Assembly: GCF_944380985.1 (NCBI RefSeq)
Contig: NZ_CALWJJ010000012.1
Coordinates: 1-49,522, forward strand
Length of the DNA stretch: 49,522 nucleotides
Origin: an uncultured Agathobaculum sp.
GTDB lineage: Bacteria > Bacillota > Clostridia > Oscillospirales > Butyricicoccaceae
Reading direction: 5' to 3'
Notes under the pieces: generated by a model
What the model saw: the letters and a program-made list of their open reading frames with translations, nothing else
What the model was told of the DNA's origin: nothing
Databases searched by the model: none
Shown here: positions 35,590-45,049 of the stretch, one piece after another
Position numbering within the stretch: the first letter of the stretch is position 1
How the letters are laid out: every line of letters begins with the position of its first letter
Made by a program: the position numbers and the translations under genes

Positions 35590-36951
35590 ATGAATGATAC
35601 GATTGCGGCTGTTTCTGCCGCAGGCGGTCCGATCGGCATGATCCGCGTGTCGGGCGAGCATGCGATTGACGCGGTCGCTGCGGTCTTTCAGACCAAAAGC
35701 GGTGTGCGTATGACCGATGCGCCCGCGCAAAAGCTGATGTTTGGCACGTTGCGCGACAAATCGGGCAAGCTGATCGACAGCTGTTATGCGGTCGTGTTTC
35801 ACGCGCCGCACACCTACACCGGCGAGCCGATGGCCGAGCTGCAATGCCACGGGTCGACCGCAGTGCTGACGCTTGCGCTCGATGCGCTGTTCTCGCAGGG
35901 CGTGCGTCAGGCCGAGGCGGGCGAGTTTACCCGCCGCGCGTTTCTAAACGGCAAGATCGGCTTATCCGAAGCTGAGGCCGTGCACGATTTGATCACCGCC
36001 CGCACCGCCGAAGCCGCGCAAAATGCCGCGGCGCAGGTGATGGGCGCGGTTGGCTCGCCCGTGCAGCAGATGCGCGACGATCTGATCGGTATGGTTGCGC
36101 ATTTTCACGCGGTGGTTGATTTTCCCTATGAGGATATCGACCCCATCTTGTTCGAGGATGCCGCCGCTTTGCTGCACCGCACAACCAGCCGGCTGTATGC
36201 CATGGCGGAGAGTTATGAGCGCGGGCGCATTCTGCGTGAAGGCGTGCCCTGCGTCATCCTTGGCCGGCCGAATGCAGGCAAGTCCACCCTGCTCAATGCG
36301 CTGCTCGGCCGCGAGCGTGCGATTGTGACCGACATTCCTGGCACAACGCGCGATTTGATTGAAGAAAACGTCAAGGTCGGGCAGCTGCTGCTGCGTGTGA
36401 CCGATACCGCCGGCCTGCGGGATACCAACGACCCTATCGAGCAGGCGGGTATCGACCGCGCGCTTGCCGAGGCGTCGGCGTGCTCTCTCATCCTTGCGGT
36501 GTTCGACGGCTCGATGCCGATCGGCGATGAAGATATGCTCGTGCTGGCACGCGCGGCCGGTCATCGGGCGATTGCGGTGGTCAACAAGGTCGATCTGCCG
36601 CAGCAGCTGGATGACAAGTTGCTCAAGACTCATTTTCTACACATTGTTCCCATTTCTGCAAAAACCGGCGAGGGAATGGACAAGCTGCTCTCGCTCATCC
36701 CGCGCACAGTCGGCCTGGCCGATGGTGCGTTCGACGGCGCGCTGATTACCAATGCCCGCCAGGCCGCTGCGCTCGCGCGCGCTGCCGAACGGTGCGAGGC
36801 AGCGCTCTATGCTGCGCAGTCCGGCATGACGCCGGACGCGGTCGTTATGGATGCCGAGGGCGCTATCGCTGCTTTGGGTGAGATTACCGGCGAGACTGTA
36901 ACCGAAGCAGTTATATCGCGTATCTTCAGTGATTTTTGTGTCGGAAAGTGA
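35590..36951 (+). CDS. mnmE: tRNA modification GTPase MnmE
   Basis: The 453-residue product has the folate-binding N-domain (TIAAVSAAGG; GEFTRRAFLNGKIGLSEAEA), a G domain with GRPNAGKS, DTAGLRD and NKVD, and the C-terminal FCVGK motif with the conserved Cys. With MnmG it installs the cmnm5 group on U34 of several tRNAs. It follows jag by 18 bases. Note that mnmG does not follow at once; a 281-base AT-rich gap lies between. Confidence 0.96.
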   Translation: MNDTIAAVSAAGGPIGMIRVSGEHAIDAVAAVFQTKSGVRMTDAPAQKLMFGTLRDKSGKLIDSCYAVVFHAPHTYTGEPMAELQCHGSTAVLTLALDALFSQGVRQAEAGEFTRRAFLNGKIGLSEAEAVHDLITARTAEAAQNAAAQVMGAVGSPVQQMRDDLIGMVAHFHAVVDFPYEDIDPILFEDAAALLHRTTSRLYAMAESYERGRILREGVPCVILGRPNAGKSTLLNALLGRERAIVTDIPGTTRDLIEENVKVGQLLLRVTDTAGLRDTNDPIEQAGIDRALAEASACSLILAVFDGSMPIGDEDMLVLARAAGHRAIAVVNKVDLPQQLDDKLLKTHFLHIVPISAKTGEGMDKLLSLIPRTVGLADGAFDGALITNARQAAALARAAERCEAALYAAQSGMTPDAVVMDAEGAIAALGEITGETVTEAVISRIFSDFCVGK

Positions 36952-37232
36952 TATGCTCACAGATGTGTCTATAATAGAAAACGGTAGCACTTGCTATAAA
37001 TGATTGTCTGTAAAGGCCGCCTGCCGCGCGCAGCGGCCATTTTCTTTTATTGTTTATCATATACTATTTGAAAAATATAATAATAATATAACTAATAGTA
37101 TATATAAATTGTACGCGATCAGTCAAGTTATCCAAAGTTTACACAGAGTTATCAACAGGTATGCACAAATATGTGCATGTCAATACCTGCTTGCGAATTT
37201 GTCAAAAGTTTTTATCGGAAGGAGGGGTATAT
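36952..37232. other. AT-rich mnmE-mnmG spacer with DnaA-box-like sites
   Basis: The gap carries an AT-only run (about 37070-37110) followed by TTATCCAAA (37128-37136) and TTATCAACA (37149-37157), each one or two changes from the DnaA box. A small hairpin TGCACA/TGTGCA lies at 37162-37178. It may hold an mnmG promoter or a DnaA-binding control site. No gene was seen. Confidence 0.45.
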
Positions 37233-39119
37233 ATGACTGGTTTTTCGGCGGAAGCATTTGATGTGATTGTAATCGGCGCGGGCCACGCGGGAATTGAGGC
37301 CGCGCTTGCCGCAGCACGCCTCGGCATGCACACGGCATGCTTTACCATCAATTTGGATGCAGTCGGCAACATGCCGTGCAACCCTGCGATTGGTGGAACG
37401 GCAAAAGGACATCTGGTGCGTGAGATCGATGCGCTCGGCGGCGAGATGGCGCGCGCGGCTGACGCGGCGTGCATCCAGTACCGTATGCTCAACCGCGGCA
37501 AAGGCCCGGCGGTGCATTCGCTGCGCGCACAGGCTGATCGAATGAAATACCGTGCGTATATGAAGCGGGCGCTGGAGCAGCAGACGGGTCTTCGTTTGAT
37601 GCAGGATGAGATCGTTTCCATCGAGGTTGAGGACGGCGCAGTGCGCGCGGTTGTTACCGCGGTTGGCGCACGCCACCCGGCAAAGGCTGTGATTGTGGCT
37701 TCGGGCACTTTTCTCGGTGGGCGCATCATCATTGGCGATCACACGCGCGCGTGCGGGCCGGATGGCATGTTTGCCGCCTATGCGCTGACCGATTCGCTGC
37801 GTGGTCTCGGCTTGCGCTTGCAGCGATTTAAGACCGGCACGCCGCCGCGCGTTCACCTGCGTTCGATCGACCTTTCCGGGCTTGAGGTGCAGCAAGGTGA
37901 ACACGAAATCATTCCCTTTTCATTTGAGACCGAGCGCCCGCCCCACAATCAAGCGGTGTGCTATCTGACTTATACGACCAATGAGACGCACGAGATTATC
38001 CGCAAGAATCTGGGCCGCTCGCCATTGTACGGCGGCAAGATCGAGGGGATTGGCCCGCGCTACTGCCCGTCGATTGAGGACAAGGTGGTGCGTTTTGCGG
38101 ATAAGCCGCGTCACCAGCTTTTTCTTGAGCCTATGGGGCTGGATACCGCGGAAATTTATGTGCAGGGTTTTTCGTCCTCTATGCCGTTTGACGTGCAGCT
38201 CGACATGCTGCATACAGTCAAAGGACTGGAGCATGCAGAGGTGATGCGCCCAGCATATGCGATTGAATATGACTGTATCGACCCGCTTGAGCTGCGTGCG
38301 ACGCTCGAAACCAAAAAGGTCAAAGGGCTGTACGGCGCAGGACAGTTTTGCGGCACTTCAGGCTACGAGGAGGCGGCTGCACAGGGCTTGGTCGCGGGCG
38401 TCAACGCCGCATTGCAGATCAAGGGAGAGCCGCCGCTCATCCTCGACCGGGCGGACGGTTATATCGGCACGCTGATCGACGATCTGGTCACCCGGGGCAC
38501 AAGCGAGCCTTATCGTATGATGACTTCTCGCTCAGAATACCGGCTGCTGCTGCGGCAGGACAATGCGGACGAACGTCTTGTGCCAATCGGCGTGCGCATC
38601 GGGCTTAACCCGCCCGCGCGCGGCGAGACGGTACGACGCAAGTATGAAACTGTGCAGCGCGAGATCGACCGGATCACGGCGGTCGGCGTTGCGCCGTCGC
38701 AGGCGCTAAGCGCCTTTCTCACCAGCAAAAACAGCGCGCCGGTCAGGGCGGGCTGCAAGCTGATTGATCTGCTGCGCCGACCTGAGCTGTCTTATGCTGA
38801 TCTTGCGGCATTTGACCCTGATCGCCCGGCATTGCCCGCTGTCATCCGTGAGCAGGTCGAGATTCGTGTCAAGTACGCAGGCTATATTGGCCGTCAGCAA
38901 AAGGACGTTGAGCAGTACCGTAAGTTGCAAAGCCGCGCACTGCCGCCCGACTTGGATTACAGCAGCATCGATTCACTGCGGCTGGAGGCGCGACAAAAGC
39001 TAAATGCGGTAAAGCCCATCAATTTTGGACAGGCCGCGCGTATTTCGGGCGTGTCGCCCGCCGACATCACCGCGCTGATGATTTATATTGAAACGCGCTG
39101 GAAGGGGGAAAAGGCGTGA
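37233..39119 (+). CDS. mnmG: tRNA uridine-5-carboxymethylaminomethyl modification enzyme MnmG
   Basis: The start is ATG 37233 after AAGGAGG; the longer upstream frame is non-coding. The 628-residue FAD protein has the dinucleotide fold [15 protein letters not shown], the family motifs [22 protein letters not shown] and GTPPR, and the GidA C-terminal helical domain ([12 protein letters not shown]). It acts in a heterotetramer with MnmE. Its end overlaps rsmG by 4 bases. Confidence 0.96.
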   Translation: MTGFSAEAFDVIVIGAGHAGIEAALAAARLGMHTACFTINLDAVGNMPCNPAIGGTAKGHLVREIDALGGEMARAADAACIQYRMLNRGKGPAVHSLRAQADRMKYRAYMKRALEQQTGLRLMQDEIVSIEVEDGAVRAVVTAVGARHPAKAVIVASGTFLGGRIIIGDHTRACGPDGMFAAYALTDSLRGLGLRLQRFKTGTPPRVHLRSIDLSGLEVQQGEHEIIPFSFETERPPHNQAVCYLTYTTNETHEIIRKNLGRSPLYGGKIEGIGPRYCPSIEDKVVRFADKPRHQLFLEPMGLDTAEIYVQGFSSSMPFDVQLDMLHTVKGLEHAEVMRPAYAIEYDCIDPLELRATLETKKVKGLYGAGQFCGTSGYEEAAAQGLVAGVNAALQIKGEPPLILDRADGYIGTLIDDLVTRGTSEPYRMMTSRSEYRLLLRQDNADERLVPIGVRIGLNPPARGETVRRKYETVQREIDRITAVGVAPSQALSAFLTSKNSAPVRAGCKLIDLLRRPELSYADLAAFDPDRPALPAVIREQVEIRVKYAGYIGRQQKDVEQYRKLQSRALPPDLDYSSIDSLRLEARQKLNAVKPINFGQAARISGVSPADITALMIYIETRWKGEKA

Positions 39120-39820
39120 CCGATCGCGAACTGCTCATATCGGGTCTGCAAGCGCTTCTGCCAAGTGTTTGCCCACAGGCTGTGGAAGATTTGCTGCGGT
39201 TTTCCGCCATGCTGCGCGAGACCAACAAGGTGATGAATCTGACGGCTGTCACCGATCCCAATGAGATTGTTACGCGGCATTTTCTTGATTGCGCGGCGCT
39301 CGCGCCCTATATGCAGCCGGGTGCGCGCGTTGTTGATGTGGGCACGGGCGCGGGCTTTCCCGGGTTGCCGCTTGCTGTACTCTGCCCGCAGACCGAATTC
39401 ATCCTGCTCGACGCGCTGCGCAAGCGCGTGGATTTTATAAACGAGGGCATTGCGTCGCTCGGCCTTGTAAACTGCACAGCCGTGCACGCCCGCGCCGAGG
39501 AATTTGCGGCAGATAACCGCGAATCATTTGATATTGCGGTCTCACGCGCGGTCGCTGACCTGCGTGTGCTGGTCGAGTTGACACTGCCGCTTATCCGGGT
39601 CGGCGGCTCGTTTTACGCGATGAAAGCTGCCGGCTGTGAGGCGGAAGTGCAGGCGGCCCGCCATGCCTGTGAAACGCTCGGCGCACCCGAGACGCAGCTC
39701 ATCTCTTACACCGTGCCGCACAGTGGGGTTGACCGTATGCTGGTTTTCTTGAAAAAATCTTTGCCTACGCCAGCGCAGTATCCTAGACGGTTCAAAAAAA
39801 TCCAGTCTACGCCCTTGTAA
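39116..39820 (+). CDS. rsmG: 16S rRNA (guanine527-N7) methyltransferase RsmG
   Basis: The GTG at 39116 overlaps the mnmG stop codon (GTGA). The 234-residue product has the N-terminal [20 protein letters not shown], the SAM-binding [16 protein letters not shown], and the [12 protein letters not shown] motif. Loss of RsmG gives low-level streptomycin resistance in other bacteria. A terminator follows. Confidence 0.95.
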   Translation: MTDRELLISGLQALLPSVCPQAVEDLLRFSAMLRETNKVMNLTAVTDPNEIVTRHFLDCAALAPYMQPGARVVDVGTGAGFPGLPLAVLCPQTEFILLDALRKRVDFINEGIASLGLVNCTAVHARAEEFAADNRESFDIAVSRAVADLRVLVELTLPLIRVGGSFYAMKAAGCEAEVQAARHACETLGAPETQLISYTVPHSGVDRMLVFLKKSLPTPAQYPRRFKKIQSTPL

Positions 39821-39842
39821 AATAATAATATAACTTTTTGTT

Positions 39843-39877
39843 TACCCTTTGTATGGAAATTACAGAGGGTATTTTTT
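39843..39877 (+). terminator. Terminator after rsmG
   Basis: TACCCTTTGTA (39843-39853) pairs with TACAGAGGGTA (39861-39871, one G-T pair) and is followed by six T's. Confidence 0.8.
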
Positions 39878-40049
39878 GTCTGAAAATAGGAGAAAATGTG
39901 CAATCTTCGGTTGAAAATGACAGATAAAAGTCGAATAACGCTATTCTTGCGGTCGATTTTACTTGCCAAATTGTAATAATATGGTAATCTATTACCGAAG
40001 GATATAGCAATTAGCCCCGCAAAGCCCGGGAGCATAAGGAGGAATATAC

Positions 40050-40877
40050 ATGATGTCCGTTTTGTCTTTGGTATCCGGCAGAGAGGAACGCACGCTGCGC
40101 CGTATTCGTGTGAGCGATATTGCGCGCAATCCCAACCAGCCGCGCAAGTACTTTGATCCGGAGGCGATCGCGCAGCTTGCCGAGAGCATTCGGCAGTATG
40201 GTGTGCTCAACCCGCTCACTGTACGGCGTGCCCTCGGCGGCGGCTATGAACTGGTGGCCGGCGAGCGTCGTCTGCGTGCGGCACGCGTTGCGGGATTAAA
40301 CGACGTACCCTGCCTGGTAATTTCTGCGGATAATGAGGATTCGTCTGCGATTGCACTTGTAGAAAATTTGCAGCGCCGCGATCTGGATTTTTTTGAAGAG
40401 GCTTATGGTTTCCGTCGTCTGATTGATCAATATGGTTTAACACAGGAGGAAGCTGCCCGCAAGGTGGGCAAAACGCAGTCTGCGGTGGCGAACAAGCTGC
40501 GCTTGCTGCGTTTGTCACAGCAAAATATGGAACTGATTCGCAGCGCGGGTTTAACCGAGCGGCATGCACGCAGTCTGCTGCGGATTGATAGCGAGGAGGA
40601 TCGTATTAACGCCACCAACTATATCATTGCGCACGATATGAACGTCAACCGTGCTGAGCAGTATATTGATGAGTTATTGCAGGAAAAGGAAAGCAAGCCA
40701 GTTGTTCAGCAGGAGCGTAAGGTTGTACGGCTAATTAAGGATGTGCGGTTTTTCCTCAATACGCTCAACCGCGCGGTCGGTGTAATGGTTGATTCGGGTA
40801 TTGGCGCGACGGTCGAGCAACAGGAGAACGATGACGGACTGACACTGACAATTAATATCCCGCATGCGCGGGCATAA
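40050..40877 (+). CDS. noc: Noc-like ParB-family nucleoid occlusion protein
   Basis: The 275-residue product has the ParB N-domain (ARNPNQPRKYFD, ESIRQYGVLNPLTVRR), the CTP-binding motif GERRLRAARVAG, ENLQRRDLDFFEEA, and a helix-turn-helix with TQEEAARKVGKTQSAVANKLRLL. It is followed by a second ParB gene two genes on, as in Bacillus noc-soj-spo0J. The Noc identity rests on that order; it could also be a second partition ParB. The nearby sites match parS and not the Noc site. Confidence 0.85.
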   Translation: MMSVLSLVSGREERTLRRIRVSDIARNPNQPRKYFDPEAIAQLAESIRQYGVLNPLTVRRALGGGYELVAGERRLRAARVAGLNDVPCLVISADNEDSSAIALVENLQRRDLDFFEEAYGFRRLIDQYGLTQEEAARKVGKTQSAVANKLRLLRLSQQNMELIRSAGLTERHARSLLRIDSEEDRINATNYIIAHDMNVNRAEQYIDELLQEKESKPVVQQERKVVRLIKDVRFFLNTLNRAVGVMVDSGIGATVEQQENDDGLTLTINIPHARA

Positions 40878-40884
40878 GGGCAAT

Positions 40885-40900
40885 TGTTTCATGTGAAACA
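40885..40900. promoter_or_regulatory. parS site, near-consensus
   Basis: TGTTTCATGTGAAACA differs from the consensus palindrome TGTTTCACGTGAAACA at one base. It lies 8 bases after the noc stop codon. Confidence 0.85.
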
Positions 40901-40910
40901 AAGAGGAAAG

Positions 40911-40936
40911 GGGCTGTCTGGCGGGCAGCCCTTTTT
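40911..40936 (+). terminator. Terminator between the two parS sites
   Basis: GGGCTG (40911-40916) pairs with CAGCCC (40926-40931), followed by five T's that run into the second parS site. It ends noc transcription. Confidence 0.7.
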
Positions 40937-40951
40937 GTTTCACGTGAAACA
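40936..40951. promoter_or_regulatory. parS site, perfect consensus
   Basis: TGTTTCACGTGAAACA is a perfect 16-base palindrome identical to the Bacillus parS consensus. Spo0J/ParB loads here as a CTP-dependent clamp and recruits SMC. The site is about 10 kb from oriC. Confidence 0.95.
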
Positions 40952-40976
40952 TTTATATAATTTTTGTCGAATTGCT

Positions 40977-41004
40977 TTGCATTCACGCCATGATGTGCTA
41001 TAAT
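40977..41004 (+). promoter_or_regulatory. Predicted promoter of the parA-parB operon
   Basis: TTGCAT (40977-40982), a 16-base spacer and TATAAT (40999-41004) with an extended TGC. It begins 25 bases after parS, so ParB spreading could influence it. Confidence 0.6.
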
Positions 41005-41046
41005 AAAACCCGCAAGAAATTTACAGAGAACAAGAGGAAGCCAGAT

Positions 41047-41823
41047 ATGGGGAAAATTATTGCCTTTGCCAATCAAAAGGGCGGCGTGGGAAAGACAACG
41101 ACCGCTATCAATCTTGCGGCTGCATTGTTTGAACGAGGCAAACGGGTCCTGCTATGCGATTTCGATCCACAGGGCAATGCAACCTCGGGATTTGGCGTCG
41201 ATCCGCGCTCACTTGAAAAATCAATCTACGAACTGATTGTTGCGGACAAGCCGGATGTGAAAAACGCAATCGTATCGACCAAATGGGTTGACCTGCTCGG
41301 TGCAAACGTTAATTTGGCAGGTGCTGAGCTTGATTTAATCAGCATGAACGATCGCGAGCGCCGGCTCAAGACCGTGCTTGAACAGGTGCGGAAGAATTAC
41401 GATTATATTTTTATTGATTGTCCACCCTCGCTTGGACTGCTCACGCTCAACTGCTTGTGCGCTGCGGACAGCTTTCTCGTGCCGCTCCAGTGCGAATACT
41501 ATGCGCTCGAGGGTCTTAGCCAGCTGATGACAACCGTGCGCATGGTGAAAAAATCAATGAATCCATCGCTTGCGCTCGAGGGTGTGCTGCTAACCATGTT
41601 TGACGGACGGACCAACTTGTCTATTCAGGTGGTCGAAGAGGTTAAAAAGCACTTTCCGGGCGAGGTGTTCTCATCCGTTGTACCGCGCAACGTGCGCTTG
41701 AGCGAAGCGCCCAGCCATGGCAAGCCGATAACCGATTACGACCGTATGTCTCGCGGTGCTGAGGCATATTTAATGTTGGCAGATGAAATATTAAAGAAGA
41801 ACGGGAGAAAGGGGAGAGGCTGA
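41047..41823 (+). CDS. parA: Chromosome partitioning ATPase ParA/Soj
   Basis: The start is ATG 41047 (MGKIIAFANQ) after AGAGGAAG. The 258-residue product has the deviant Walker A KGGVGKTTTAINLA, DFDPQGNAT, and IFIDCPPSLGLLTLN. Soj binds nucleoid DNA as an ATP dimer, moves ParB-parS complexes, and in Bacillus regulates DnaA. Its stop overlaps the parB start by one base. Confidence 0.96.
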   Translation: MGKIIAFANQKGGVGKTTTAINLAAALFERGKRVLLCDFDPQGNATSGFGVDPRSLEKSIYELIVADKPDVKNAIVSTKWVDLLGANVNLAGAELDLISMNDRERRLKTVLEQVRKNYDYIFIDCPPSLGLLTLNCLCAADSFLVPLQCEYYALEGLSQLMTTVRMVKKSMNPSLALEGVLLTMFDGRTNLSIQVVEEVKKHFPGEVFSSVVPRNVRLSEAPSHGKPITDYDRMSRGAEAYLMLADEILKKNGRKGRG

Positions 41824-42698
41824 TGGCGTTAGGGAAAAAAGGACTGGGCGGCGGTCTATCTAACTTATTTGGTGATGATGCTGCTTCCACGCGTGAAGAA
41901 GAAGCGGCGCACAGCACCAGCAGACTGCCTTTGACTAAAATTGAACGCAATCCAGATCAGCCCCGTAAAAAATTTGACCAGCAGGCACTGGAAGAGCTGG
42001 CGGAAAGTATCCGTCTGCATGGCGTTATCACGCCGATCACCGTGCGCCGAAGCGACAAGAACGGTTATTATCAGATCATTGCAGGTGAGCGCCGATGGCG
42101 CGCGGCACGCATAGCCGGGCTGGACGACATCCCCGCCATGGTGCTGGACGCTGACGAAAGCAAGGTTATGGAGCTTGCGCTGATTGAAAACTTACAGCGG
42201 CAAGATCTCAATCCAATCGAAGAAGCAGAGGGCTACGACAAGCTGATGCAGCAGTTTGGATTGACACAGGAGGAGGTCGCGGCCCGTGTGGTCAAATCGC
42301 GCTCGGCGGTAGCCAACGCATTGCGCCTGCTCGGCTTGCCAAGCGCTGTGCGCACCATGGTCGCGGACGGTAAGCTTTCCGGCGGACATGCGCGCGCAGT
42401 GCTTTCAGTCAACAACCCAGACCAGCGTGTCGAGGCCGCAAAGCAGATGGTGGGTCTGAGCGTCCGCCAGGCGGAAGCGCTTGCCAAGCGGATCAATAAA
42501 AAACCATCCGCCAAGGCGCCGCAGCCGAGCGAATTTTCGGTAGATTATGTAGCCGAAGTGGAAAAGGAGCTGGAAAGCGCGCTTGGGCGTAAGATCAGCA
42601 TCCAGCAGGGCAAAACGAGCGGCCAACTATCAATGGAATATTATGGTTCGGACGATTTGGAGCGGCTGATCGAAGCGCTGCGGGGTCTGCGCGTATAA
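41823..42698 (+). CDS. parB: Chromosome partitioning protein ParB/Spo0J
   Basis: The 291-residue product begins with the ParA-stimulating tail MALGKKGLGGGLSNLFG, then the NPDQPRKKFDQ and GERRWRAARIAG motifs, ENLQRQDLNPIEEAEGY, the parS-binding helix-turn-helix, and a C-terminal dimerisation domain. It has the complete Spo0J layout, so it is the partition ParB proper; the protein at 40050 is the divergent paralogue. Confidence 0.96.
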   Translation: MALGKKGLGGGLSNLFGDDAASTREEEAAHSTSRLPLTKIERNPDQPRKKFDQQALEELAESIRLHGVITPITVRRSDKNGYYQIIAGERRWRAARIAGLDDIPAMVLDADESKVMELALIENLQRQDLNPIEEAEGYDKLMQQFGLTQEEVAARVVKSRSAVANALRLLGLPSAVRTMVADGKLSGGHARAVLSVNNPDQRVEAAKQMVGLSVRQAEALAKRINKKPSAKAPQPSEFSVDYVAEVEKELESALGRKISIQQGKTSGQLSMEYYGSDDLERLIEALRGLRV

Positions 42699-42711
42699 AA
42701 GGAGGAGAGCC

Positions 42712-43257
42712 ATGGACGAGCAAAATAACAGATCCGATCAAACAAAGCCGGAGAAAAAGCTCAGTCGCACCACGCTTACCTTTTATATCATCGGCTTGTT
42801 TTCGGTGGCGATTGCACTCATTTTGATCAGCTATGTTGCGCAGGCGCGCGCTGACCGGCAGCTCGATACGCTGACCGATCAGCTGACCGAGCAACAAACC
42901 GTTGCGCAGGGCGCGACGCAGAAAATGGAAGAGTTGCAGATACAGCTTGACGAGATGAGCGCCGAGCTGAATAACGCGCGGCGTGCGCTCGGGATGGAGC
43001 AGAACGAGCAGATCACCTCTGATGCGGCGACGCAGGTGATCAGCACAAACCTGGCGGTCAAGCTGCTGCTTTCCGCCGAACATGCCGCGCGAATCGGTGA
43101 TAACGAAACGCTGGAAAGCCAGATGTGGCAGCTCGAGGATTCGATTGACCCGGAGACGCAACTTGTGCCCGAGGCCGAGGGCGGCTTGCTGACCGAGGAG
43201 CAATATATGATTTATCAACAGTTGACGCAGCTGCTGGAAACACAGGAACAGCAATAA
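42712..43257 (+). CDS. Single-pass membrane protein with coiled coil, unknown function
   Basis: The 181-residue product has a polar N-terminus, one membrane helix (about 24-46, LTFYIIGLFSVAIALILISYV), and a coiled coil (about 50-90) with regular LxxQL spacing. A helical acidic C-terminal domain follows. I do not recognise a family. It has a strong ribosome binding site (AAGGAGG) 13 bases after parB and is followed by serS 24 bases later, so it is transcribed with both. A topology of short cytoplasmic N-terminus and external coiled coil is inferred. Confidence 0.7.
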   Translation: MDEQNNRSDQTKPEKKLSRTTLTFYIIGLFSVAIALILISYVAQARADRQLDTLTDQLTEQQTVAQGATQKMEELQIQLDEMSAELNNARRALGMEQNEQITSDAATQVISTNLAVKLLLSAEHAARIGDNETLESQMWQLEDSIDPETQLVPEAEGGLLTEEQYMIYQQLTQLLETQEQQ

Positions 43258-43281
43258 ACAAATAAAAGGAGTAGAACAAAT

Positions 43282-44574
43282 ATGCTGGATATTAAATTTG
43301 TCCGCCAGAACCCGGATGTGGTTAAGGAAAACATCAAGAAGAAGTTTCAGGACGAAAAGCTGCCGCTCGTGGACGAGGTCATCGACTTTGACGCTAAATT
43401 CCGCGCGGCCAAGACCCGCTGCGATGAGCTGCGCGCCGAGCGCAACAAAAAATCCAAGGAGATCGGCGGCCTGATGGCCAAGGGCATGAAGGACGAGGCT
43501 GAAAAGGTCAAGGCCGAGGTCAAGGCTATGGCCGACGAAATGGAGCGCCTCGAGGCGGACGAAAAGACCTTTGCCGAAGAGGTAAAAAACCGCATGATGG
43601 TCATTCCGAACATCATCGACCCCTCGGTTCCGATCGGCAAGGACGATTCCGAAAATGTTGAGATTGAAAAATTCGGCGATCCAGTTGTTCCGGATTATGA
43701 AATTCCTTATCACGTGGATATCATGGAGTCCTTTGACGGTATCGACCTGGACGCCGCGCGCCGTACCTCGGGCAACGGCTTTTACTACCTTAAGGGCGAT
43801 ATTGCACGTCTGCACTCGTCCATTCTGTCCTACGCGCGCGATTTTATGATCGACCGCGGCTTCACCTATTATATCCCGCCGTTTATGATCCACGGTGACG
43901 TGGTCAAGGGCGTCATGTCCTTCAAGGAGATGGAGAACATGATGTACAAAATTGAGGACGAGGATCTGTATCTGATCGGCACATCAGAGCATTCGATGAT
44001 CGGCAAGTTTATTGATACCATCAACGAGGAGGATACGCTGCCGCAGACGCTGACAAGCTATTCGCCCTGCTTCCGTAAGGAGGTCGGCGCGCACGGTATC
44101 GAAGAGCGCGGCGTATACCGCATCCATCAGTTTGAAAAGCAGGAGATGGTCGTCGTCTGTAAGCCGGAAGAGTCTCCAATGTGGTATGACAAACTCTGGC
44201 AGAACACGGTCGATTTCTTCCGCACGCTCGATATTCCGGTGCGCACGCTCGAGTGCTGCTCGGGCGACCTGGCTGATCTGAAGGTCAAATCCTGCGATGT
44301 TGAGGCGTGGTCACCGCGCCAGAAAAAATATTTCGAGGTCGGCTCATGCTCCAACCTGGGCGATGCGCAGGCGCGCCGTCTGGCCATCCGTGTGCGCAGC
44401 AAGGAAAACCCGAAAGAGCTGTATTTTGCGCATACGCTCAATAACACGGTCGTTGCGCCCCCGCGCATGCTGATTGCGTTCCTCGAGAACAACCTGCGCG
44501 CGGACGGTTCGGTTGCCATTCCGCAGGTACTGCAGCCGTATATGGGCGGCATGACCGAGCTGCGCAAAAAATAA
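43282..44574 (+). CDS. serS: Seryl-tRNA synthetase
   Basis: The 430-residue class II synthetase has an N-terminal tRNA-binding coiled-coil arm (about 30-110, with AERNKKSKEIGGLM), motif 2 as SPCFRKEVGAHG, and a C-terminal end with VLQPYMGGM. Motif 3 reads NNTVVAPPRMLIAFLEN, unlike the common GLAVGRTLVAI of bacterial SerRS. The preceding region has SCDVEAWSPRQ and SCSNLGDAQARR. It may belong to a clostridial SerRS subgroup. AAAGGAG precedes the ATG. No T-box leader is found; it appears to be expressed from the par operon. Confidence 0.93.
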   Translation: MLDIKFVRQNPDVVKENIKKKFQDEKLPLVDEVIDFDAKFRAAKTRCDELRAERNKKSKEIGGLMAKGMKDEAEKVKAEVKAMADEMERLEADEKTFAEEVKNRMMVIPNIIDPSVPIGKDDSENVEIEKFGDPVVPDYEIPYHVDIMESFDGIDLDAARRTSGNGFYYLKGDIARLHSSILSYARDFMIDRGFTYYIPPFMIHGDVVKGVMSFKEMENMMYKIEDEDLYLIGTSEHSMIGKFIDTINEEDTLPQTLTSYSPCFRKEVGAHGIEERGVYRIHQFEKQEMVVVCKPEESPMWYDKLWQNTVDFFRTLDIPVRTLECCSGDLADLKVKSCDVEAWSPRQKKYFEVGSCSNLGDAQARRLAIRVRSKENPKELYFAHTLNNTVVAPPRMLIAFLENNLRADGSVAIPQVLQPYMGGMTELRKK

Positions 44575-44643
44575 TGGTAAAATGTGGAGCAAACGGCGGA
44601 TGCTTTGTTCCGTCTTCCGTGCTTTATTACTGGGAGGTACCCT

Positions 44644-45033
44644 ATGGAAACCGGCATCAAAGGTGAAAAGCGGTTTACTGTAACAAGCAGCCAGCTGGCA
44701 AGCAGCGTCGGCAGCGGTCTGGTCAATGTATTTGCAACCCCAATGATGATCGCGGCCATCGAAAACACTGCTGCGAGCAGCATCGCGCCCTATCTTGCGC
44801 AAGGAAAGACGACGGTCGGCACGCTGGTCAATGTTTCGCATGTATCCGCCACGCCCGAGGGCATGGCGGTGCGTATCGAGACCGAGCTGACCGAGATCGC
44901 GCCGAACGGCAAGGTGTTAACTTTCCGCGTCACAGCCTATGACGAGGCCGGCCTGATCGGCGAGGGCACGCACCAGCGCGCCATTGTCGACAGGGAGCGG
45001 TTTGAGCAAAAAGCACAGGCCAAGCTCGGCTGA
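44644..45033 (+). CDS. Thioesterase of the FlK (fluoroacetyl-CoA thioesterase-like) family
   Basis: The ATG at 44644 follows GGGAGGT. The 129-residue hotdog-fold protein has FATPMMIAAIENTA with the Thr and Glu that form the FlK active site, VGTLVNVSHVSATPEG, and GEGTHQRAIVD with the active-site His. The three positions agree with the FlK Thr-Glu-His triad. The natural substrate is unlikely to be fluoroacetyl-CoA; relatives are annotated only as thioesterases. It follows serS by 69 bases. Confidence 0.8.
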   Translation: METGIKGEKRFTVTSSQLASSVGSGLVNVFATPMMIAAIENTAASSIAPYLAQGKTTVGTLVNVSHVSATPEGMAVRIETELTEIAPNGKVLTFRVTAYDEAGLIGEGTHQRAIVDRERFEQKAQAKLG

Positions 45034-45049
45034 AACGGTTGTTTTAACG

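Noticed and set aside
36952..37160. Extended N-terminus for MnmG from 37161
   Set aside because: The ATG at 37233 has a strong AAGGAGG and matches the family start; upstream residues are not conserved-looking.
43258..43281. T-box leader for serS
   Set aside because: Only 24 bases separate serS from the upstream gene, too short for a T-box.
42595..43893. 432-codon minus-strand ORF across parB end, the coiled-coil gene and serS
   Set aside because: It spans three well supported plus-strand genes and their ribosome binding sites.
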